A DNA stretch of 26,229 nt. Source: Stereocaulon alpinum. Taxonomy: Eukaryota; Ascomycota; Lecanoromycetes; Lecanorales; Stereocaulaceae. Each line of letters opens with the position of its first letter. The stretch's first letter is position 1. The notes under the pieces were generated by a model that searched no databases, had not been told where the DNA came from, and worked only from the letters and a program-made list of their open reading frames with translations. Location of the stretch: assembly GCA_018257865.1 (NCBI GenBank), contig JAEUBA010000200.1, positions 1-26,229 on the forward strand. Reading direction: 5' to 3'. Position numbers and translations under genes: made by a program. Shown here one piece after another: positions 10,744 through 20,290 of the stretch.

Positions 10744-10916
10744 TATTATATAGAGTAGTATAGACTAGTAGTAGTAAAGCTAGTAGTTTATTCTACTATA
10801 AAATTCTAGTTAAGTGCTAATACTGCGGAATAGCTCCGGTATTAGCGTACTAATTAATTTGGCTGTCGCAGTATAATTCCGGATATTAGCGTGTATCTAG
10901 GGCACGCCTCGTGATA
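10744..10916 (-). repeat. 5' LTR of Gypsy D
   Basis: This 173-bp copy is colinear with 3666-3838. On the plus strand it starts TATTATATAG (TG mutated to TA) and ends CTCGTGATA. All ten differences from the partner are transitions. Confidence 0.92.
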
Positions 10917-10921
10917 TCTTT
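10917..10921 (+). repeat. Target-site duplication of Gypsy D, right copy (TCTTT)
   Basis: It is identical to 3661-3665 and directly abuts the right LTR. Confidence 0.9.
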
Positions 10922-11215
10922 AGTAGGTTTCTACTATTATCGCTATCGCCTTATTATCGCGTTAGGACGCGTTCCTTATCTACCTTTACTACTAATACCT
11001 CCCTTCTCTCCTCCCCCCCTATCTCGTATTATTTTACTAGGTTTATAACCTAGTATAATCGCTTATCTAGCCTAGTAGGCCTACTCGCCCGTCGTACTTG
11101 TTATCGTCGCTATCTCTAATATTAAGCTATAAGCTCGATATACCGCTATATACCCGTATCTTCGGCTACTAATTCGTTAATAATATTAAGTAGGATAGCG
11201 CTATTATATATCTAA
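10922..11215 (-). other. Probable LINE E 5' region, displaced by Gypsy D
   Basis: Because D lies between the two TCTTT copies, this stretch was contiguous with 3660 before insertion. It should therefore hold the 5' part of LINE E ORF1 or its leader. On the minus strand it has a purine-rich run (complement of 11004-11028) and weak coding-like reading. The junction with Gypsy C, whose RT is lost after about 11217, could not be fixed. Confidence 0.4.
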
Positions 11216-12251
11216 GTATATAAGTATATTATTAATATATACTAGGACGAAATTATCTAGATATTCTTTTAGTATATTATTAATAAATACCTAAAATATT
11301 ATAGGAGTGTTAGTTAACCTAAAAGGTATTATAAGATATTTATAGAGACCTTATCTTATATAGAAAGCTATTTTCTACTCGTCGCCTTACTTTATATATA
11401 TTTAGTTAAATACTCCTAAGATATTAAAACTATTTCTTACTCTAAAGCTTATCCTAAAGCTCTCCTATTAATAGTAAGGGGTAGCTATTCTTTATAGTTA
11501 TATTATTAAGTACTCTATAATCTATATATAGATATAATTCTCTACTTAGTTTAGGTATATATAGGATAGGGTATCCTATAGGCGATTAAGATTTCTAAAT
11601 AAACCCCTTTTATTTATTTTCTTCGATATACTTCGCGAGAGTAACTGCTTTATCTTATAATAGTAGGTATATTAACTTCTTTATAGGTTCTTTACCTAAG
11701 ATTAACCTAATCTTATAGTCCTACGGTTAGTACTTAGGAAGGGCTTTATTAATACTCTCTTCCTAGAATAAAGTTCCGAATTCTACGTATTTATTTAGGA
11801 TTTTTATAGTATTAGTCTTACTTATAAGTCTAACTTAACTCTATAGTACTATAATATTTCCTAACTTAAAATTATCTTATATCTCTTCTCTAGTCTAAGC
11901 TACTATTAAGAGAGATTTATATTCCTAGACTAGCGAAACTCTATTTAGTATACTATCTATAAATATTATATCCTAAGAACCCTAACTTATTATTAGGTTA
12001 GCTTTCCTTAGCTATAGATTCCTAAAGTAACGTTATTAACTCCTCTTAGTACTAAATTAAAGGTATATCTCTTATATCTTCGTCCTATCCTTAGGTTAAG
12101 TATTTTAGTATAACTATTAATAGTCCCTATTATTAATCCGTCGAAGTTCGTTAATATATATAGCTCGTATTCTTATATAGGTAAACCGTATTTCCTTATA
12201 AAGCTTAGTTTAATTAAATCTCTACTTAATCTACTATTAATAATAACCCTT
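11216..12251 (-). pseudogene. pol: Gypsy C protease and RT remnant
   Basis: On the minus strand from 12251, an aspartic protease begins at NSRLSRDLIKL, where Asp-Ser-Gly has become Asn-Ser-Arg. It runs through FNLVLRGVNNVTLGI near 12010-12065. After a linker (KYIEENKQKGFI near 11620) comes RT: GYPILYIPKL, then LYIDYRVLNNITIKNSYPL near 11490-11560, and the catalytic box VYINNILIY near 11220-11246, both catalytic Asp changed to Asn. Protease and linker lie in different frames, so at least one small indel exists. RT stops abruptly after the catalytic box, with no RNase H or integrase downstream. The Gag part is displaced to 14690-16300 by LINE G. Confidence 0.8.
12239..12251 (+). repeat. Target-site duplication of LINE G, left copy
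   Basis: AATAATAACCCTT, 13 bp, is repeated exactly at 14677-14689 right after the LINE tail. It falls directly before the protease active-site codons of Gypsy C. Confidence 0.88.
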
Positions 12252-12277
12252 CGGATGTTAAGGGGGCTAATTACCTA

Positions 12278-14480
12278 GAGCCTATTGCAATAGATAGCGA
12301 GATTACTGTAAAGGAGGTAAGAGACGCGATCTAGCACCCAGCAGCGGATAAGGCCCTAGGGATTTTAGGGATCCCGAATAGGTTCCTAAGAGCAGTATAT
12401 ACAGAAATAGGGGAGACCTTTCGAAGGGTATTTTAAGCGTACCTAGATTATAGATACTACTTAAAGAAGTTCTATGAAGCGAATATAATAATACTAAAGA
12501 AGCTAAAGAAGACTAATTACTCTAAGCCTAAGGCCTATCGACCTATTATACTACTAGATATACTTAGGAAAGTATTAGAGATAGTAATAGTAAAATGACT
12601 TAGCGGAATAGCTAAAGTAAATCACCTACTCTTAGAATACTAGATAGGAGGTAGGAAGAGATATTTAGTAGAAATAGCCTTAGAGACTATTATAGACTTA
12701 ATCTATATAATATAGAACTAAGGTAAGGATAACGTAGCGAGTTTACTATTACTAGATATAGTAGGAGTATTTAATAATATATCCTATAAAAGGCTGCTCT
12801 ATAACTTAAGGATAAAAGGAATCCCTAAAGGGATTATCCGGTAGACTGCGAGCTTCCTTAAGGACAGAGCGATATTAATAACCCTAGGGGGTAGGACTAG
12901 TCTAGTTAAGGCGGTAGAAACAGGGATCCTATAAGGATTACTAATATTACTAATTCTATTCCTCTTCTTTAATACGCTACTAATTAAAGTATACTTAAAG
13001 GTAAAGATCCTAGTATAGGTAGGAGGATTCGTAGATAATATATACCTACTAGTATATAGTAAGATAACGGAAATAAACTATAGGTAGCTAGAATAGGCCT
13101 ATAAGCTCTACCAAATATAGGCGAAAATATATAAGGCGACGTTCGCGCCTTAGAAGTATAAACTAGTATATCTATCACATACCCCTAAAAGGTTTAATAT
13201 AAAGGAGATAGTATAATTTAGTAACGTAAAGGTTAAGCTAAAAGCGAGTATTAGGGTCCTAAGGCTATATATTAATACTAAACTCCGCTAGGGCCTATAT
13301 ATAGCGTAGGTGAAGGTAAAGGCCGCTACTTAAGCCTAAGCGATTAAGTACCTAGTAGGATTAACTTAAGGAGCTACGTTTAAGAAGTATAGAAAGGTAT
13401 ATAGTATAGTAGTAAGGCCTATACTTATATTCGCTACTCTAATATAGTATACCCCTACTAAGGGGTAGGGAGCTATAGAAAAGTATATTAAGACGCTCGC
13501 GATAATATAGAATAACTACCTATAGATAGTACTTAGAGTATATAAGGTAATACTAGTCTAAGTCTTAGAAGCGGAAGTAGTTATTATACCTATCTAAACC
13601 TATCTAGACGCCTTAGTTATAAGATACTAAGTACTAAGGGGAGTATACCCCTTAATAATTAAAGGTAACCGCTTAATCTATAGGAGACTGCGGGGAAGGA
13701 GAGGAAGGGCGCGCCTAATATACCTAACCCTATTACTAGAAAAGGAAGAATAGGCCCTGTAGGAGCTTAAGGCGAAGGATTAGGATTAAGCGGTAATAGT
13801 AATAAGGAGGAAGGTATATTAGTATAACCTAAAAACGGATATCGAAGAGTATTAAAATATAGGCGTCCTAGCTAAGAAGATATAAGGCTAGGTAATAGTA
13901 AAGTAGATTAAGTAGTAGGAGGTATATAAGGATACTATCCCTAAGCACTCTTATATACCTATATAGAATAAACTATTATTTAGAGAAAGGTATAACTACT
14001 ACCTAAAGCTTAGGAAGGTAGAAAGCTCGATAGCAGTCTAACTTTAAAGTAGGAAGAATAGGTTTAACTACTTCCTTTATAAGGCGAAAGTACTAGGGGT
14101 CCGTAGTACCCGCTATAGTTATAGATAGAGGAATTAGGATATAAAGTATATTCTCCTATACTACCTAAAGCTTAGCGACACTCGAAGGGAGCTTATTAAA
14201 GAGGTAGAGACTTATAATATTAGGACTATACTAGCTGAGGTTACTAGTATAAGAGTAGCTATAAGATAGCTAGTTAGGTTAGGATTTCTAATATAGTATT
14301 AACTTACTAGGGAATAGCTCTCCTAGTCTAAACTCCCTATTAGAGTAGAACTAGTAATAAAAACCCTAAAGATAAAGAAGCCTAAGTATAAGTAGAAGCT
14401 AAAGGCGGCGGAGCTACTAAAGTATTATAGGGCCTATTAGGGTAACGGAGATTATTATTACCGGTATTATAGAGCCTAGC
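12278..14480 (+). pseudogene. LINE G ORF2 remnant: reverse transcriptase and C-terminal Cys/His region
   Basis: One frame (codons from 12278) holds for over 2 kb without a frameshift; stops fall mainly in Gln/Trp positions. RT motifs in order: KPKAYRPIILLDILRKVLE near 12520-12580, GGRKRYLVE near 12646-12672, LLLLDIVGVFNNISYKRL near 12743-12796 (Asp-x-x-x-x-F-Asn box), GIPQGLLILLILFLFF near 12923-12970 with Gln as TAA, and the catalytic box FVDN at 13028-13039 (expected F-A-D-D). The endonuclease half is missing. C-terminally, FLYKAKVLGVRSTRYSY near 14066-14118 corresponds to the C-x-C start of the usual ORF2 zinc region, with Cys now Tyr. ORF2 would nick target DNA and copy the RNA there. Confidence 0.88.
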
Positions 14481-14676
14481 GGTAAGGTTAGATAGGTAGA
14501 GTAGAATAATAAGTAAGCTAATAAGCGAAAGTTTTTAGCTAGAAGGGGTAACTCTAGAAAGGTTTCTTTCGCGTCTAGAGGGCCTTTAACCCCCCTAGAT
14601 TTCCTAATAATATAAGAGAACACCCTTATTAGTATATATAGATACTAGAATAGGCGTATAAATCAATCAATTAATC
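14481..14676 (+). other. LINE G 3' UTR and tetranucleotide tail
   Basis: This noncoding end is shared with LINE F (21532-21730, opposite strand) and, over the last 70 bp, with 1831-1900. The tail at 14661-14676 is made of AATC units, one of which has become AATT. Confidence 0.75.
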
Positions 14677-14689
14677 AATAATAACCCTT
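14677..14689 (+). repeat. Target-site duplication of LINE G, right copy
   Basis: It is an exact copy of 12239-12251. Removing the LINE and one copy rejoins the Gypsy C protease reading on the minus strand (IPVRVIINSR). Confidence 0.88.
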
Positions 14690-16300
14690 ACCGGAATACT
14701 ATTAATCTTTACCTAAAACCTAAATCTAGCGTCGGCGTATAATTTAGTTATAGTAACTTATTCGACCTTCCTAGTAATTCCGCTACCTAGTCTATTTATT
14801 ACGGAACCTGTTATTTTTTTATAAACTTATACCTAGAGTTCTTAACGATCGGGTCTTTATGAATAAAGCTATTAAGTAGGATCTTTTCCTAACGCTTTAG
14901 GAGGTTCCTAACCGCTTTATCTAGGTAATAGATTAATAACTATAAATCCCGCAGAATAAGTTATTAGTCTAGTAGTAATACGCTTCCGTCCTTTAGGAAC
15001 TTAGATCCCTTAGGGAGTTTCTAGTAGACTATACTATCTAAGTCTAGATATTTATCCCTTTATAGTATCTCCTAAATCTTTCGAGCTGCTAGAGATTTAA
15101 ACTCCGTAAGTCCTTTTTTCTTATCCTAGGTAAAGCTTATAAATAAACTTTTAAAGAGACCTATAAACTTAGTAACTAATAATACCCGCTAGCTATTTTC
15201 TACGAGTTTCTTAGCCTATTTATTACTTAACGAGGCTATTAATACCTGTATTAGTTTATCTATAGTAACTTTTCGTGCGTATACCTCAGCCTTATCTAGT
15301 TTATTATATAAATCGGTAATATACTATTCTGCGTACTCCGCCTACTATCGGTAGGATTCTAGTAGTTTATTATAAGTCTTTTAGTTTTCTAACCTTAGAC
15401 CCTTAATTCTGTTAAGGGTTTTATTATCTAATAAAACTTCTTCTCCTATAAGCTCTCCTAACTCGCTTCCTATAGATAGCTCTTATTAAGGGTTATATTA
15501 TTTATCCTCGTTAACCTACTCCTTACTATTTACTATAGATACCTAGTGCCTAGGTTTTTATAGGTACTATCCTAATCCGTCCTTCTTACTAAGGTAGATT
15601 CGGTACGAATTATTATAATAGGCTATCTAGGATAAGGTGTCGTAGTAACTAATATACTTTTCCTTTACTACAGGCTCTATTCCCTATCTATCGTTATATT
15701 TAGGGTTCGCACCCCCTACTATAGCTACCTATTCTTTTCGTAGGCACTTATTCTAGTAGTATCCTATTCTATAGTAACTATAGTATTCTACGTTAGATAG
15801 GTCCTTCTTCTACTTCTTCCCTTTATAGGGTTTCCTAGAGAATTTCGCTTTTATAGCTAAAATATTTTCCTTTCTCCTAAACCTAGTATAAAGGCTAGCG
15901 ACGCCGGCTCTAAGCTAGCGTACTAAGGTATAAGAGACGTAAAGTTACTAGATTTAGGTATTAAGTAATAGATATAATTATATTACTTAGTCGTAGAGTA
16001 GTAGTAGAACTAATTTCTAAAGATCTATAAAATACGAGGGAGTCCTAAGTAGTAGTACTATTACTAAGCCCCTAAACCCTAATTAATATTATTACGTTAG
16101 CGTAGCTATAACGCGTATACGCTTAAGGGTTAATAGTATCCTCCCCTTTAGGCCTTAATCCCTAGGTACTAAAGTATATAGAATAGACTACTCGTTAAAA
16201 ACCCTTTAAACCTAGTAGGAAATATAAGGGAAAAGAGTTAACCTAAAGTCGACGTCGTTAAGACGGCGCCTTATATATATAGAATATTATCTAACTATAG
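14690..16300 (-). pseudogene. gag: Gypsy C Gag remnant with zinc knuckle
   Basis: On the minus strand, a basic stretch AIKAKFSRKPYKGKK (about 15810-15870) leads into the CCHC knuckle EYYSYYRIGYYQNKC at 15743-15790, where two Cys and one His read Tyr. A second metal-type motif follows near 15570-15660: a His-Thr-Ala-Cys...Cys...His-like block reading YYDTL, IAYYNNSYRIYLSKKDGLGQY. Then comes a long charged, coiled-coil-like tail (NRIKGLRLENQKTYNKLLES near 15360-15430). The reading reaches the protease active site at 14690 across LINE G. Upstream of about 15950, to 16300, the frame is uncertain and the start is not found. Gag packages element RNA. Confidence 0.65.
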
Positions 16301-16487
16301 TAACGCCTAAATCTATTATAGTATAAAAAGAATACGTAGTAGGCGTAGTAGTAATATATAGTTATTAATAAATATAGTTAATTACCGACCGTATTAGTAG
16401 GTAATAACCGCGTTACCGTATTATTAGTTATTATTATTTTAAATAGCTTTAACGTATAGCGACGTCGTAACGACGATAACCTACGGG

Positions 16488-16527
16488 TATATAAATAATA
16501 ACTTTTCCCCTAACTTTTCTCTCTTTA
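16488..16527 (+). promoter_or_regulatory. TATA-like box and pyrimidine run
   Basis: TATATAAATA at 16488-16497 is followed by a CT-rich stretch at 16503-16527. That arrangement is typical just upstream of transcription starts in filamentous fungi. A short inverted repeat CGTCG-TAA-CGACG lies upstream at 16463-16475. In a TA-rich, RIP-mutated region a TATA match is weak evidence alone. Confidence 0.35.
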
Positions 16528-16652
16528 TAACTCCTAATATAACTTATACGTACCCTAATATTAGCGTACCTATATTATAATTAATATTACTAATATAGTT
16601 AATAGTTCTTCTTATTATAATAATATCTAAATATTCTCTTAAGATCGTATAT

Positions 16653-16860
16653 CGCTATCGCGTAATCAGCGTATATTATTAGCTACTAATATATTACTTA
16701 TAGGTATAATATCTATATATACTTAATATTATACGTCGCTATCGCGTAACTAGCGTATATTATTAGCTACTAATATATTACTTATAGATATAATATCTAT
16801 ATATACTTAATATTATACGTCGCTATTACGTAACCGGCGCGTATTACTAGCTACTAATAC
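16653..16860 (+). repeat. 84-bp tandem repeat, about 2.5 copies
   Basis: Units lie at 16653-16736 and 16737-16820, with a partial third at 16821-16860. Units 1 and 2 differ at only three positions, all C/T or G/A. The third carries more changes, again mostly transitions. Short tandem repeats of this kind often occur in the U3 part of fungal LTRs, but none of their boundaries is visible here. Confidence 0.9.
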
Positions 16861-17260
16861 TTATAGACTATATTATTAATATACCTTTACCCTATAAGAC
16901 TTATTTCTATATAGGGAATAATAATTACGATTAAGGCGACGCTCCTCCCTATTAACGTTATAAGGATAGTTACTATAGACTTAATTATTATTATAAGGTA
17001 TATTATTCTAATAGCTCTACTACGTCGCCTTCTAATATATCTAGATCCTAGAGCCGTTTCGATAGTCTTTATAGTAATTAGTATAGTATTATTTTACCGA
17101 CGGCTAGATATAATAAGTATAGTGTAAGAGGAAGAAGATTAGGAAGCGGATAACTTAGTAGCGAAAAGTATAAGGTTAAATAGTAGTAACTAGTAGGGTA
17201 GCCCCTATAATTATTACTAATCTATAGTAATAACTCGTAGCGGCTATATAGCGCGTTATA

Positions 17261-17360
17261 AAGCTAGAGTAAACTATCGCTAAATACCTAAAAGAGATTA
17301 AAAGTCTCTAGGAGTATATTAAGGCTCTTAAAGAACAAGTTATATAACTATACTTTAATA
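17261..17360 (+). pseudogene. Coiled-coil-like coding scrap
   Basis: The plus strand reads KLE-stop-TIAKYLKEIKSL-stop-EYIKALKEQVI, a heptad-like pattern with stops at Gln or Trp positions. No family is recognised. It may be an N-terminal Gag segment or part of another element. Confidence 0.3.
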
Positions 17361-17788
17361 TAGAAGTAGCGTTAAGTTTTTTCTTTTTCTTTATTAATAC
17401 TTAGTAAATATACTTACGTATAACGTCTTACTAATAATAGATAGTAGTTTAGATAGTAATTAATATAGTCTTATCTCTACCCTACTAAGGTATAAGTAAG
17501 TAAGTATAAGAATTATAGAGGAGTATATTTATAGTATACGACTATTTTGATATAGTCTTGCGGCTAGGTACGGCTAAGGCGGTATATACGCTAAGGTACT
17601 GCCTACCTTAGCGGAACTTTATAGTTAGGCCCTTCGGGTACTTAGAAGACATTATTAGTCTATACTACTATATATTAATAGAAGTCCTTTAATATATACT
17701 ATACTACTACCTACCTGCTATATTAGTAGTAGTAACGGGCAGTTAAGCTCCTAAATACTATATACTATCGTTTAGAAGTAAATTAAGT

Positions 17789-19740
17789 ATGTCTACTAAA
17801 CTAAACTAATTAATCTACTAAAATAGCCTACCTGCTCTCGCCCGTAGCGATTTAATTCGGCTATACCGCTATATTATAATACTAGCCCGAATTCGGATAC
17901 TACGCTATTACCTATATCTAAGACGCTTCCGCTCTACTTTACTAGCCTTAAGTACCTAGGTCTACCTAGTCGAATCTATACCTTCTAATTACTAGAATAG
18001 AGAACACCGACGTATCTTCTAAAAGTATAAAATAGCGTAGGGCTCTTTCCGGAACCCTAAGGACCTACTTATAGTAGCTTTATACTACTTACTATACTTC
18101 TTTTCTTATCCTAGCTTTTACCTTACTAACTCGCTTTTATTAACTCGTGCTTCGTCGCTATTTATTTCGTATATATAGAGTAACTATAATTATTTATCTA
18201 TTATTACTTCGTAGCTACTACTAGTAGGCTACTTTTATTAGTTAGACTTTACTATACCTTAGACCTTACTATACGTCTTATATAGGAAGTTATTATAACT
18301 TAAGGATAGCAGACGAAAGAGTAATTACTATAAATACTTAGAAGCTATTATCCTAGCGCCGCCTCTAAGTAATACTAGCTGTAGTACTATTATTCTAGCG
18401 TTCTAACTATACGATTTTATTTAAACGGAATACCGCTACGCCTTACTTATCAGCGAAGATATAAAACACCTAATTATTATAATAGTTAGGAAGAATAAAT
18501 TTAGACCTTAGGAACTAAATACTAATACCGCTATACCTAATCTAAACTCTAGTATAAGAGATTAGTATATATAGTCCCGCTTACTTTCTATTAAGCTAAA
18601 TAATTTCTTAGAAGACTAGGCTATTAATAAGCTTAGGCTTAGGAACGTAATTAATACCTTTATAAGAAATACTAAAGCAGTTAGCCGTAAGCTTTAGGAA
18701 CCGCTATTAGTAGAAAGTACCCTATTAAATAGGAGCTACTTCTCTAAAATAGATATAGATATACCGCCTATCTAACTAAGCGTTCCTACTCCTCCTTATA
18801 ATTTAAATACCCCTCTAAGAAGCCCCTATATTACTAATAATATAATAAGGAGCCCCTACGTTACGCTAATAAGAGACCTATCCGCTGGAAATACTACTTT
18901 AGGAGCGGAATTAGTAGAGGAAGTTATCTATAAATAACCTATAGGACTAATAGCTAACTTAAATAATCCTATCCTATAAGATATTATTAATAACGCAGTT
19001 ACCGAAGGTATATTAAGGTTTTAAAGGGAGAGTAGATAGCCTTTAGGTACTCCGCCTAGTAGCCCTAGTAAACCCGCTAATAATAGTACTTTTAATCCGA
19101 ATAATAACGGCAAACTTATATATAAGGAAGTTAGTTACTTCGACCCCTTATACCCTTCTATAGACGACTTACTAATAGTTAGCGAATATAGCTTAGTATT
19201 CTATAGAGACGTCTATATCTTTATTAATTAGTTAGAAGACTTAGTTAGCTTTAAAGGGGAAGCTGCGGTATAAGAACTTATACTATTATATCTCTAAGGA
19301 GGTATACTAATTTAGTATATAACTAAGCTTACTAATCTTAAGAAACGTAGGTTACGAAATACTACTATAAGAGATTAGGGCGAAATACTAATCGCTACCT
19401 TTAAAGAATAGACGTTAATTATACTATAGAACCTTTAAGCTAAAAGGTATACTATAGTAGATATATAGAAGTAAATCTATTCTTATACTTATATATAGAA
19501 GGTTTTAAGATACGCGAAGGCGGTATAGATAACCTTAGTATATAATTAACTTACGCTCGTATAGAATAACCTTAATATTAAATTTAAGGTATAAGTCTTA
19601 GCGCTATTACTAATAACTACTATTAGTAGCTTTCTTAAAGAGTTAGACGCTAAGGCGTTTATCTAGTATAAATAGGCTCTCCTAAAGTTAGCCTTAAGGA
19701 ATATAAGTTAGTATTATTAGTAGGGAGGCCGTAGTTATCC
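17789..19740 (+). pseudogene. gag: Gypsy B Gag remnant
   Basis: An intact ATG at 17789 opens a frame that stays in register for over 640 codons to the end of the capsid domain, broken only by stops at Gln/Trp positions. The first 440 residues are unusual for Gag: helix-rich, then Pro/Asn-rich near 18780-19110, with no family I recognise. The fungal Gypsy capsid core starts at FDPLYPSIDDL (19139), then FYRDVYIFINQLEDL, the block QELILLYLQGGILIQYITKL (canonical AxxWYTxxL), EILIATFKEQ, YTYIQKVLRYAKA, and a closing SSFLKELDAKAFIQY near 19630. Length suggests either a long Gag or an upstream fused domain. Clearly non-functional. Confidence 0.75.
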
Positions 19741-20290
19741 GTAATAAGTAAATTCGCTACGTCTAAACTAGTAAAGCCCCTTCTACTTAACCCCTTTTCT
19801 ATTTAGGCTATCAAAATAATACTTATATATACTAGTATAGTAGACCTAGCTTCTAATAAGGTAATAGAGGATACCAGCCTTAAAGATAAAATTAAGTACT
19901 AAGTTAGTAAAAGCCTTAACCCTAACTCTAGCCCTTAACTATACTAAAGCCGTATTAATAAATTACTATAGGGTACGGAAATCCTATAAGATAGTTAGAT
20001 TTACCCTTCTAGCCTAATACTCCTAACTTATAAGGGAAACTATAGCTAGACCGAAACTAAGGCGGCTAATTTTAACTATAGTAGGTATACCCTAGAGTCT
20101 ATTATAGGGATATAGGTAAAAAAGAGGAAATAGCTAAGGATAACTAATATAATTAGGCCTAAGAATCAGACTAATAAGATACCTACTATAGAGAAAGCGA
20201 AGGGATTAATAATAAAGTATATAAAGAGTAAAGCTAGTTCGATAAACCTAAAGTATACTTTATAAATCTAGTAGACTTACTAATATATAT
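19741..20290 (+). other. Gypsy B Gag tail or Gag-Pol linker
   Basis: This gives a low-complexity reading rich in Gln, Pro, Ser and Thr, with no zinc knuckle. The frame changes somewhere between here and the protease: the later frame is offset by one base from Gag (21492 versus 17789). That could be programmed Gag-Pol frameshifting or a later indel. Confidence 0.5.

Larger units (their letters stand above)
3666..10916 (-). mobile_element. Complete chromodomain Ty3/Gypsy retrotransposon D, RIP-inactivated
   Basis: This is a 7251-bp element bounded by two 173-bp direct LTRs and a perfect 5-bp target duplication. Coding order on the minus strand is Gag (about 10300-8900), a C2H2-like finger (8300-8160), aspartic protease (8000-7640), RT (7480-6480), RNase H (6115-5800), integrase (5260-4500) and chromodomain (4170-4005). 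This is the Ty3/Gypsy order, and the terminal chromodomain places it among the chromoviruses. All modules carry in-frame stops or RIP-type substitutions. I could not recognise a convincing tRNA primer-binding site next to the 5' LTR (10743 downward), nor a clear polypurine tract at the other end. RIP may have erased them, or priming may differ. Confidence 0.92.
12252..14676 (+). mobile_element. 5'-truncated Tad-like LINE G, RIP-mutated
   Basis: This 2425-bp non-LTR retrotransposon starts just before its RT domain and ends with a tetranucleotide tail (AATC, AATC, AATT, AATC) flanked by a 13-bp target duplication. 5' truncation is the usual result of incomplete target-primed reverse transcription. 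It belongs to the same family as LINE F and the fragment at 26106: both the start region (12257-12300) and the 3' UTR match F. It is less heavily mutated than its neighbours, keeping clusters such as the CA-rich run at 12332-12345. Confidence 0.88.
16301..17788 (+). other. Promoter-like and repeat-rich stretch, probably LTR or leader of Gypsy B and/or C
   Basis: This sits between two divergent Gypsy elements, so it should contain the 5' ends of both. It holds a TATA-like box followed by a pyrimidine run (16488-16527), a 2.5-copy 84-bp tandem repeat (16653-16860), and a coiled-coil-like reading at 17261-17360. No LTR pair could be delimited. The remaining 17361-17788 shows nothing recognisable. 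Confidence 0.45.

Noticed and set aside
3666..10916. Copia-type element, judged from the short LTRs
   Set aside because: The order RT, RNase H, then integrase and the terminal chromodomain is Ty3/Gypsy; in Copia the integrase precedes RT.
12984..13178. 64-codon open frame on the minus strand
   Set aside because: It is the antisense shadow of the LINE G reverse transcriptase around its catalytic box; no family resemblance of its own.
14417..14623. 68-codon open frame on the minus strand, hydrophobic
   Set aside because: It lies antisense to the LINE G ORF2 end and 3' UTR. The hydrophobic look comes from TA-rich codons such as TAT, ATA and TTA.
14690..16300. Host zinc-knuckle protein gene
   Set aside because: The CCHC motif plus the second metal-type block, and the in-frame continuation into the Gypsy C protease across LINE G, show a retrotransposon Gag.
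16653..16860. CRISPR-like array
   Set aside because: The units are contiguous 84-bp tandem copies without unique spacers, in a eukaryotic transposon setting.
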